Below, in pieces: positions 24,601 through 36,600 of a stretch of DNA of 64,000 bases (within the stretch, counting starts at the first letter, position 1; every line of letters starts with the position of its first letter). The translations under genes were made by a program, and so were the position numbers. The notes beneath the pieces are model-generated. The model was given only the letters and a program-made list of their open reading frames with translations. It was not told the origin of the DNA and did no database searches. Origin of the DNA: Tamarix chinensis (Eukaryota > Streptophyta > Magnoliopsida > Caryophyllales > Tamaricaceae); the NCBI GenBank assembly GCA_030549775.1, contig CM060177.1, positions 54,190,638-54,254,637 of the forward strand, given 5' to 3'.

Positions 24601-27600
24601 CAATGGGGTTTCAGGGTTTTGCATATGGTAGTATTTATTTTTGAAGAAGGTGGTGCATTCTATAGAGCTATGGAGAGCTCAAGAGGGAGATTCTAGAAGG
24701 TCATCGTGTGCCTTATTCCCTCCATCATGGAGGGGATAAATTGTACAAGGACTGAAAGCAGATCTATTGGTGACCCCATATGAAATGGGATGTTGCAAAC
24801 TTTGTAGTCAGGTGCTTGACTTGTCAAAAGGTCAAGATCAAGCACAAGCATCCAAAGGGGTTAGTTCAGTCTTTGGAGGTCTCTAAGTAGAAATAGGATA
24901 ACATGTCGATGGACTTCGTAATACCAGACCCGTAGTAATTCAGATTCAATCTAGGTGGTAGTTGACCAGTTAACTAAGTCGACGTCGACTTGGAGTATGG
25001 AGCAGGAAGCATGTGGTATGGTACCATGGGGTTCCCAAAGACATCATGTTGGGCCAAGATTTTAGATTTTTATCGCACTTTTGGCAGAAGTTGCAAGCAG
25101 CTTTCGGAACATAGCTAAAGATGAGTACCACTTTCCATCCGATTACAGGTCAAACTAAGCACACTATTGAAACTTTGGAGGATATGCTTTGGACGTGCAT
25201 ACTCGAGTTTCAGGATAGTTGGGAGGATCATCTGGACTTGATAGAATTCTCTTACAACAATGATCACCATGCAAACATAAGGATGACACCTTTCAAGAAA
25301 CTCTATGGATGGAAGAGTCATAGTCCCTTGTGCTGGAGCAACTTGAACAAAACAATTAAGCCATAAATTAAGCAGGTGCATCCATGTTTTTCCATCTAAA
25401 CATATTTCTTGAATATGTTTGGAATGGTTCTTAGCAATCTTGAAGGTGTTTTGAAGTCCTATAACACTTTCTTCAAGATTAAGCCATAAATTGAGAGCTT
25501 GTACAAGATAATGTTCCAAACACAACCTCAAATGTCATATTGTCATGCAAGGAGTTGGACCATGTCAAGATAAAAAAAACTGAAGAGTTTGGACGTGGAA
25601 AGTCAACCATGCAACATGGAGACCAAGTCAACTAAGATTTGATAATTATTAGCTAGGGTTTCCTAATTAGTTAACATTTGTTTTTAACTAATTCTCCCCC
25701 ATCCCAACGTGTATTATAGGGCTAATAGGATGGTTATTTTTGTGGGTGTATGCCTATATATATGGCATTTATTCGACACTTGTATGGTGTACAATACTGG
25801 GTAAAGAAGTAAAGCTTCTTTGTAAGCAATTAAATCTTTCAATTATTTTGTGAACTTAAGATTGATCATGAGAGGATTCTTTGTGTGTTCTTCTCTAGAT
25901 TTTATTCAAAGAGTTTCCTATGTGAGTTCTTTTGAAGATCCTTATAGGGGCTATCTATGTGAGGTTCCTAGAAGTTATATTTCAGCATATACAAGGCTAT
26001 CTCCTTCCATTTCATTCGAAAAATTCACCATTATTTTTATCTTCATTCGATTTATTTGAGTGGCTATTTGAGAGTGGATTATAATAATCACGTTTGTGGG
26101 TGTTTGAGTAGAAGATCCACATCACCTTGTAGTCGAGCGACCCGAACGAAATAGTTGTGTTGGGACCAAAGATGATAGAGGACACTGCCAGGCAAATCAA
26201 GCTGATTGAAGATAGAATGACAGTTATCCGAGATAAATATGCAGACTTGCGAAGGAGGGCAGATGGATTTGAGTTGGGTGACCAAGTTCTTCTGAAGGTT
26301 TTACCCACAAAGGGTGTAAAGCGTTTTGGTCGGAAGGGCAAACTTAGCCCAAAGTATATAGGGTCGTATGAGATTTTGGATTGAACTGGAGAGGTTGCTT
26401 ACTATCTCGCCTTACCTATTAGTTTTTGCACATACATAACATTTTCCACACCTGTCAGTTGAGGAGGTACGTGGCAAATCCATCGCACATCATTCAGTAG
26501 GAGGCGATTGAGCTCAATGAGACATTGACTTATAAGGAGCGACCACTGAGGATCCTTGATACCAAGACTCGGGAGACGCGTTCGAAGGTCATTCCACTAG
26601 TAAAGGTTTTGTGGTCATACCATGTAGCGGAGGAAGCCACTTAGGAGTCCGAGGAGGAGATCAAGGCGAAGTATCTAGATTTATTCACATAGGTGCGTTG
26701 CATGGGTAACACTATCTATTTTCAAAGGTAGTTTCCTTCTCTCGTGTACTAAACCTTAGCTGTTTTATTTTTGCTTGATAGTTCAGGATTTTGCCATGTT
26801 GTGAGCTTACAACAACATTTCTTTTCTAGACTTTGTGGACAAAGTCTCTTTTAAATGGGTAGTGTTGTAATACCACATCCTAAAATCCTTTAAAATGTGT
26901 TTAAAATTATATTGATATAAAATAATTAGTTTTGGTTTTAAAATTCTAATAAAAATATGAATTTAAGGCATACCGATAGGCTGGTTTGCCTAATCAATTG
27001 ACTAGTACGCTCAGAGATTGACAATTTTATTCTCGATAAACTAATCAACCGGTTTGCTCAAACCGATCAACTAGTTATCCTATGACTTTAGATCCTTTTC
27101 TGATTTTGATTCGAATCCCTTTCCAATTTTAATTAAATATATTTGTGATAATGAACATATTTTCGTTCTTTGTGATTTTCTTTACATTATTTAAATCATT
27201 CTATAATTGTATTTAGTCAAATTTTAACAAAAATCACTTTTTGAGGCATACCTCACCTTCTCTCTTCCCACATCTATGGATGCCTGTTTAACTTCTTGCA
27301 CATCTTTCTTGACCCGTCAAAACTCTGCAATTGTCCCCTCCTAACAACACTCAACCTCCCTCACACCATCATGCCTTTTCTTACACATTAATTGCTCCCA
27401 CTCAACCATACCAATCTTGTCACTCTCCCTCTTATGGATTTCGACCAATTATCTCTTCTATAAACCGTCCTAATTCATTTTCACTTCTTACCTATTTTTG
27501 CTCCCTTCTTCCTTTCCCTTGGTAAAGTTTGCTAAGTGTTAAGTATTCTCCATATTTTTCCCCTTTTTTCCTCTTAGCTGAGAAAAACAAAGATTTGCTC

Positions 27601-30600
27601 TTATTTTCTTCCCTCCTTAGTAGAGTTATTATCCCTCCTCTTCTTCTGATCTTAGCTTCGGTTCTCCCTCATTTTTCTTAAGCAAGTAAGGATTACAGTT
27701 TTGAGCAAGGTCGAAGATTCTAGCTTTATTTTCAATTGGAATTCTATTTTTGGGAAAATGTTGAGTTGTGCATTTCTTGTTGTTCTTCTTCTAATGATGA
27801 TGATGATGATTTTATTTGATTTTAATGGACTTTTAAAAAGGAGTTTTAATGGTTTGACTCTTGATTCTCTTAGGAAACGAATTCTTCTTAGACAACTGTT
27901 AAGTTAGGAGTTTTGTAGTAGAAGAATTGTTTTAAGGTAATGCATTCTTACCTTTAATATGAATGAGGTTTTTGTTACTTATTGTGGTTCCATATTCTTG
28001 ATGTGCTTCTACAATGAGCATGGGTTAATTGTATTCTAGAATTCATGTATGTGGTAAGAGTTTCTTCCTGCAATTTAAGTATTGTTTGATTTCTCTTATT
28101 TTATATATGATTTGGTAGTTTAAGTATGATTTCTTTTAAATGCCTACATTACCATGTATCCATGTGATTCTATATATGCAGTATGTCTCTTCATGTGTTT
28201 TATAACATAGCAGCATACTAGGATTAATATGGTAAAGTTTGGTAAATTTTGGTGAGTCTATCGCAAGTCTAGGTGTTATTTTACCCAGACCAATCGAATA
28301 GTACGTTGAATCCATCACCTGGTTGTGTAAACAATCGCACGGTTTAGAAATTAATTGGTTTGATGAATAAGTCAACTAGTCCCTACAAGTAGTCCATCGG
28401 TTTATCAAACCCATCGACTGTTGACCTTATGACCAAAGTGGTTTGTCTCTGCTTAGACCTATCCAACGGTTGGCCCAAACCCATCGACCAGTCTACTGGT
28501 GTTATTTTCGTTTTGACCAGACCAATCCACAAGTTCCAGGGACCAATTGAGTGGTCTGGCTATATTCCACCAGGATTGTTGTTAATTGTTGTTCTTCTTT
28601 TGGGTCTTTTATGCTAATACCTTCATATAATTGCAACATTAAAATTACCATTACAACCATATTAACCCTGAAATTAATAAGAATTATAATAATGATATTT
28701 GGGACTTGAATTCATTAAATTTAGGATCTCTAAACATCTAATTTGTGGCTTTTATACCTTGTGATGTGTTTCGTGTTATCACTTAAAAACACCCAATTTG
28801 GTTAATAATGAAATTCATTTGCATTTGGTGTCATCACTTAAACACCCAACTAAGGGGTTTAGATTACCTCATTTGCATTTGGTGTCATCACCTAAATACC
28901 CATATTGGGATCGGTGCTCTAGTATTGAAGGACATGCCCATGTTTGCGTTTGGTGTCATCACCTAAACACCCATGTTAGGATCGGTGCTCTAGTATTGGA
29001 GGGTATTCCCATGTTAGTGTTTGGTGTCATCGACTAAACACACAAAGTAAGGTTAGTGCTCTGTTTGGAGGTTATGCCCATGATAAGGACCTATATACCC
29101 TAGTGTTGTTGCCACAACTTTTGTTCAAGGAAAAGAAACAAGTGTGGTCGGACAAAGTATCTTAATAGCTGAAAATTATGTGATCACTAAAGGAAGATCT
29201 ATAATATGGTTTATATTGTGTAGTTACGATGTATTTACTATATTATTATTCTTCCACGATCTCCATACAAGTATGTCTTGTTGTATTATTGCCATGAACT
29301 TGAGTGTTAATTTATACTAATATAATTATCACCATGCTACTATGTGGCTTCAATATTTTTGCATGAGCCTTACCATGTTTTAGGTAGTCTATTTTACCAT
29401 TAGCATATTGATACAACATTTATGAGTGATGATTCGGCTTCTAGTCCGAGGAGTAGAGAATAAGTTATAGGGGTACGATTCTCATGATGATGTGGGCTAA
29501 TAGCTGACCATTACTTGGGGTTGAAGATTTATATTTTGTGCTTAAGAGTTAGGCTAATCGACTAGATATGTTTTGACCAATGCGTTGGGAAGTTTTTGTT
29601 ATTTAAGCTCTTACCTTTGATTCCTGTATTTGAATTTTGTAAACTCTTATACTCCTTCCTATCTACATTATTGTTCTCATCTTTGTTATCATTAGTATTG
29701 TTGTAATATTATTATGAGTATACATCTTTTCGTTCGTTGTTCAATTTTGCCTTACATCAGGCATGGGTTAGATGATGATCACACCTCTCTTATAGTTAAT
29801 GTAGCGGTAACATTCCCCAGATTTAATTTTCAAACGCTTCTACATTGTCTTCAAAATAAAATTTTTTAGTTTGAAAATTAGGGGTGTTACAATATGTGTA
29901 GCAAATAACTTCTGAAACAGCAAATGCAGTAAATCAAAAAGTAAAACGGCTACCAAGACATACTTCATAAGCGACAAGTAATGAGAAATATGCATACCTT
30001 GTTGCGTGCTTCATAGACATAAGACTCCAATGTGTTTTTCTTATCTTTCGCCTGTTCCACCTTTATATCTTGATGGGTAAGCTGAATTTCTTTCTCTTGA
30101 GCTTCTAACAACTCAGCCTTCGTCAATGCACCATATACTGTTTCACTTATTGAAACTAATTGCCTCTTTTTGTCCTTCATCATACTTATTCCATTAGGCT
30201 GTGCAAACAAAACATAATACCACATGAGGTGTCAGACAAACTAAAATGCTTAACATTTTTTTACCAAGAACGATGAAACCACCAAAGCACAGACTTTACC
30301 AATAGTTCAAAAAAAAAATTTAAGGCCAAAGAGGAGATCATCATCGTTATTATTATTATACGTGGTGACACATTGCAGCATGTGGGGAAATGAGAAAAAA
30401 GAAGCTAGTAGGGTAATAAGAGCAGAGAGAGAGAGAGAAGTTGCAAGTAAGAGGGTAGAACTGGCAACAGGATCAAATAAAGGGTAAAAAACAAGGGCAA
30501 AAACCTAGATTTGCCTGGGGGATAATTAAAATAATGTTAAACTACCCGCAGCGCCATTTCCATAAGCAAGGAACTATCCACAACAAATACAGGAATTATA

Positions 30601-33600
30601 CAAGACCAAAATAATCCCTAGTGAGAGACCAAAATGGTGCTGAAAAGTGGACTGAATTGAAAAGGTTATTTTGATCTTCACCCCCCCCCAAAAAAATATC
30701 CACAAAGATAAAATGCCAAAATCAATTCCTTGTTAATACAATTGCGCTTCATCATTTGAAATCATTTTTTCCCTTCGGAGTGGCTTGTAATGAAGTTACA
30801 GATTTGTTTATTTTTTACGCTTTGCTTATTGATAATGCATAAACAAGGGTAAAGATGAGGATATTCTACGTCCACCTTGGACTTCGGTCAAATGCATACA
30901 AGCAAACAGCATAGGGAAAATAACGAAAGATGGCAGCCCATGATGTAATTGACACAACCATGGAAAACATTTAAGACAGATACATCAACTCACAGAAGCA
31001 GCAAGCTCAGGATTTGGCCATGCAGAATCTCTAACATCAGGACTATTCCTTACATCAGAAGATCCAGCATCTGATTGCACTTCCTTGCTCTCTAGTGGCA
31101 TCTGAGACTCAGTAGTACAATCTTCTATAAGCTGATGCAATTACAAAATTCTGTCACATATCAGAATAAATTCACCTGAAAGATTCAAAATTTAGAGAAT
31201 TACTGGAGACTACAAAGGAAAAAAGAAGTCACAATACCGAGGCAGACTCCAGGGTAACAACTCCATGAAGATTCAGATGCACTTTAACTTTAACTTTTGC
31301 AGTTTCAGCATTGGTTGCTTGGAAAGGGCCAATCTACAAAAGCATTGCCAAGTAAGGCATCTGCTAAAATTAGTGGAATAACCAAAAATAATTATAAATA
31401 AGGAAATACAAAACTATAGGGGCTCCAACCACAATTCAAATAGAAGATGTATATTGAAAAGGGAGAAAGAACATTACACTCTGGATCCATCAAATAGAGA
31501 AGCCTTTTTAGCCCCTTAAGACCAAAAGGAACTTTGATTAGGCTGAAAAGCTCTGTCGGACCTCTTCTTTGCAAAGTGATTGCAAAGGAACTAAGCTTTA
31601 GTTCTTATAATTTTCCTAACACATACTTTTCAATAAGGTAGATAAATTGACTTGAAAGTCGCATTTACTAAATAGGCTTTAAGGATTTATTCATATTTCA
31701 GACATTAAGTTCGTTAACAGAATGTGAACAGAAATCTGGTCTACGGTCACTATGAAGGGTTATCTGGCATTTATTTTACATAATACTGTAAAATTCATGC
31801 CAATTGTCTCATTACAATATCATTGAAGTCTGTTGTCTCACTAAAGCAGCATTAAATTCTGGTGTACAGCCACTAAAAGGGTTATCTGGCATTTATTTTA
31901 CATAATACTGTAAAAGTCATGCCGGTTGTCTCATTAAAGTATCATTGAATTCTGTCATGGATGGAGATCTTCAAAAGATGGAGATGGAAAAGGTGAGTAG
32001 TTGGAAGAAGTCTCTGGTAATTTAGATTGAAGGGAGTTCAAGTTAGCTTCAAAAAGCAGTCGGATGCTGGAAAACAGATGATCAATTGACTGTCAATAGC
32101 AATCAGTTGAAAGGCGTAGGTATTGGATAGATGGGTGAGAATGTTCGGTCAGAGTCTTCTGAATGAGGAAGGATAAGCATTGATGGAATAAGGAGAACTT
32201 GACTGGTGATCTTAAGGGCGATTTTGGTGGAGCTTTTAAGGGATTAAACAGACCATGAAAAGAGATATAAATGAATGTTGCTCGAGGCTTGGAAGTGATT
32301 ATTTGAGATGAGTAAGAATTGGATAAAGACGAGATGATGAATATATTGTAGTTGGTGGCTGAGGTCTGATGATTTCGGTTGAATGGTTGAAGATGAGTAG
32401 ATGAAGATGTGAAGAATGGATTGATGAGTGTGGGATGAAAGTTAGAATATATGAAGGGCAAGTAAGGAGATGGCTGAAGGTGGGATGATCGTTGGCAGAG
32501 GATATGAAGGGTGGAGGTTGAAGATGACTTGAATGAAGATGAAGGTTCCAATAGATGATTGAAGGAAGTCGGATGTGATTGAAGACGAGTATATATAATT
32601 GAAGAAGAGAATAGAGATAAAAATAAAAATAAAAAATGGATGGTGAAGGTGGTCGGTGCTCTTGAGGTTTGACAAAATATGGATTGTTGATCATGGAAAC
32701 AAATACTGATCAATAAGGAGTAATGGACTTTGAGCCTGCCAGTATGTGATAATGTCAATGACAAGAAATGCATCCCGATATTCATTATATAGACTGACAG
32801 AAAACTGCAAATATAAAATTTATAATCGACAGTGCTTGCATAATGCAACATCACAATCACAATCACAACCACAATGGCAAACACCAGCATGATTCTATTG
32901 TCTAGTGCTGATTCATATGGAATGAATGAAGGTTGGGATATGTCGACACCCTTGGTTGTGGTTCACCAAGGTTAGAGGACTAACTCCTCTACATTAAAGG
33001 ATTAATCTACCCTCCCAGCGATTAAGATTTAATTCTACTACTTAGATTCTAAAGGCTTTGCCACCAAATCAACAAAAAGGAATGAACACTGAATAATAAC
33101 ACCAAGAGATCAAGGTTTCATTAAGCAAATCATGCTTGTCATTACATTGCTATTGCTGATTCTTATAGAACCTTTTAACCCTAATGGTGCTCACCTTAGG
33201 AGATGAATAATAATGGTTATTTAACCTCCAAATTTAATGGTTGTTTATTGATTACAAGCTTTATTAACTAGAAAGAGATTATTCGGGAGTGGCATGTGTC
33301 CAATAACTCAACTTTAACTATCTCCATAACTACCTTATCCTGACTTAGCCTATACTCTTAGCCAAGGGTTTTCACACATAACCTCATTCATATTCTTATT
33401 TACTCAACTCTAAAACTATAACCAAAACCTTAGTTAATAAAATCTAAATGAAATATTATAGAACAAATCATAATAAGATAAAATAGACTAATATACTATA
33501 TAATACTCTTAGATCTTCTAATCCAAGGGAAAATACAGAGGGAGATGTATTTTTATGGGCTTGAACCTCCTTTCTTATATCTTGGTGGAGGACATAAATA

Positions 33601-36600
33601 GACAAGCCAATTGGCCGTATGACTTCCAGAAGGATTGCTAGCAATAATTAGCCTTCTTCTCTACATCTCGAGCAAATGAGGCAACACAATCAACTAAGTG
33701 GAAGCTTTTACCTTCAGCTCGAACTAAATATCTTTATGAAGACTCAGAATTAAATTTTCCATACAAACACACCACATAACAAGCTTCTGAAATTATCTAG
33801 TTTATGCGTCAATATCTCAAATCTCTATAGACAGCTTGCAAAACTTGGAGCACAATTCATCTTTGTAGTTAACAGATGGGAATGTGTCAACCACTAGATG
33901 TCTTAGTTGACTCCAATCAACAACTGAAATCTGCGCTGATAATTTAAGTTACTCCACCGTTCAAAAACTTTCTAAGAACTTTCTTCTCAATCCCTAACCT
34001 TCCAATATGTAAAAATATTTTTGACCATGTTGAACCATTCAAAAAGCTTATATGAGTCTTCCACTTCATCAAAATCTAGAAGAACTGAAAGGTAGGTGTC
34101 ATTGGAACTGGAGCCAGAGTTGGAGCACTATGAATTTGAACTATGGAAGGCAGAGCAAAAGTAGAATAAGCATACCAGATTTTTTAGGACCCTTCTGCTT
34201 AGCTATATTGCTAACATCAGTAGTGAGCTCCTTAGTTACCTTCTTTTCTTTTTCTTTTTTCTTTTTTGTTATCAATCTCCTGAAAACGAAGATGAGATTC
34301 CTGAAAGTGAGCTTGAGTATGATAGACCTTTCATCAAATATGCATATGTGAGGAAGAGTAAGGCTGGGGCTTTCGGTGGAGTGCATAAGTGATTGAAATT
34401 GATGGCAGGGCGAATTGTGTAAGAAAGCTATGAGGACAGTTGGAGTTATTTGCATTGCTATTTCCCTTTTATTATTTCTTTTATGACTTTTGTCTACATA
34501 AAGTCTGTTATTGCAGCTGTTGAGTCAACAAATCTGTTAAGCTAGGGAATGGATATCACCCCTTTATATGAGCATTGGAAGAGAGGAAGAGTAGGGGAGG
34601 TCATTTTGATATTGTCTGTGGTTTGCAGGTCTCTAGGTTCTTGAATACCTGGAAGGTGTAATCCCCATCTATCAATTACCAGCTTAGTCGCTTTCTTCTT
34701 ATTTTTCTCGCATCTTCTCTTGTTATCCTTCCATTTTTGCTCTTTTCTCTTTGCTTTATCAGCTACCTATCAGAGTATCTCAACATTTCTAATCAACTTT
34801 CAAGGGACTAAAACTCATCGTTTTTTGTTATCCAACTTTCTTTGAAAGAGACTAAAACTCATTATGTCTAATTATCTTTAAAAACTTGAAAATATAATAA
34901 TGCCCTGAGTGTGTGTGTGTAAAGACAATAATAATAAATAAATAAATAAATAAATAAAAGTAGTTAAACCTTTTTTTGAACCAAATACACTTTTTTTAAA
35001 CTAATTTACTTCAGCAAACAAATCTAAAGCTTGCCTCCTTCAACTAAACCACAATGTGCTCACTTAGGCTTGTTTAGGCGAAGGTAGGTAGCATCGGAAT
35101 AAGAATTTGACAATGCCCGAGCAAGGTCTGCAAGCGGTGGACAGGGACAAATAGGAGGTTAATTGGCACTAGGAAATAAAACTACAATTGCAGTCACAGT
35201 GTCACAGTATCAGAATATCGCAAACAATATTTATATGCCACAATTATCGTGGTATGATTTTCTTTTCACAACATCGGCAAATACCGACCAATAACCGATA
35301 TATTACCCATAAATACGAAAAATTCTAAAATGATCGAATATTGTCAAAGATATGATAAATATTAGCCAATATTCCATATTAGGATTGGTATTTAATTGTA
35401 TGGTGACAATGGTGTGACCGCAAAGCAAAGAAAAATTGGTGATGCACAACACACTATAACAAAAAGATTACCTAGGATACAAAAAAGGTCGTAGGAAGGA
35501 AAAATTTGTCTGAATTTTTCACATATAGTAACAAAATGAAATTTAGTGGCTATGTAATATTTTTTTGCATCAGGAAAAACAATTTATAATGGAAATATCA
35601 TTTTGTGGCAAACTCACCACGAATCTTATTGTTGTTGAGGACTAAGGATGTAAGTAATGAGAATGATCGTAGCTAATTGAAATATAGATCAAAGGAATAA
35701 ATGTGGCTAATTGAGATGTTAGCTACAAGACTACTTGTAGCTATCGAAATGTGCATCATGAGACTACAACTGACTTTCAAGTTGTGGTTCACGAACTACT
35801 CGTGGCTACCACATCATGCACAATAGGACTAAACATGGATATTATGACATACACTACAAAACTACTTGCAGTTATCGATATTTGTGATACAAAATCACTA
35901 ATTTCACAAATTATAGTGCCAACAAATCACTTTTCCATGTCAAACATTTTTTCCACAACCTTATAAGCCATAGAAGGCAACACTCAAAATTCCTGTGACA
36001 AAATGCTTTAGCCATGAGAATTTTACTTATTTTCCCCAAATGTTCCCATGGCCTATGTGACTATTTATTATAATGACGGTGTATATACACTTCAGATCTC
36101 AATGCTCTACAACAGACAAGGGTGGTGTATGGTGGTGCGTTGAACCAAGGGGAAGGCTAGCGTTGGCAGTGGAAGAGTGGGTGCCTGGGTGGCAATTATG
36201 GCTCACTAGCGGTGATGGGTGACAAAGAATTAGAATTACGGTTTGCTACTGTTTGATTGCTAAACAATAGCTAGGATCAAGTTTGCACTCTAATACCTAA
36301 CTAAAGTAGGCTAAACTCTTAGCCTACAATTTCCACAATTTTGATAAACCCAAATCTAAAATTCTAAGTACAACCTAAGGCCAACAAAATATATGGGAAA
36401 ACTACTACTGAACCTTACACAATAAAATCCAATTGAAATAAAATCAAACCAAATAACATCATAATAAGATGAAATAAACTATGATTCCATATAATACTAT
36501 TAAATCTCCTGATCCTACAAGACCTTCAAAAGGAGGCCTTGTAAGTTAGGGTCAATATGAGCCCTATGCGGCACGTAAACTAAAGGATCTTAGTATGAAC

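Larger units (their letters stand above)
17693..29891 (+). mobile_element. Tekay/Del-like Ty3/gypsy chromovirus in intron 5, antisense to the gene
   Basis: A full-length but dead element of 12.2 kb: 5' LTR (17693-21227), primer-binding site, gag, protease, reverse transcriptase/RNase H, integrase with a chromodomain-like tail, and 3' LTR (26866-29891). The order and the tail place it in the Tekay/Del chromovirus type. It lies opposite to the chaperone gene and fills 97 percent of intron 5; the remaining 226 and 106 bases imply an ancestral intron of about 330 bases. The LTRs differ at roughly one base in five over their first 200 bases by eye, so insertion is old. The five-base flanks (ATCAA left, ATATG right) do not form a clean target-site duplication. 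Confidence 0.9.

Noticed and set aside
17688..29896. Target-site duplication of the intron 5 element
   Set aside because: ATCAA and ATATG match at too few positions to call; age may have erased it.
32093..32890. 265-codon minus-strand ORF in intron 2
   Set aside because: Ser/Pro/Leu-rich product of a purine-rich plus strand, overlapped by open frames in other phases, with no recognisable domain.
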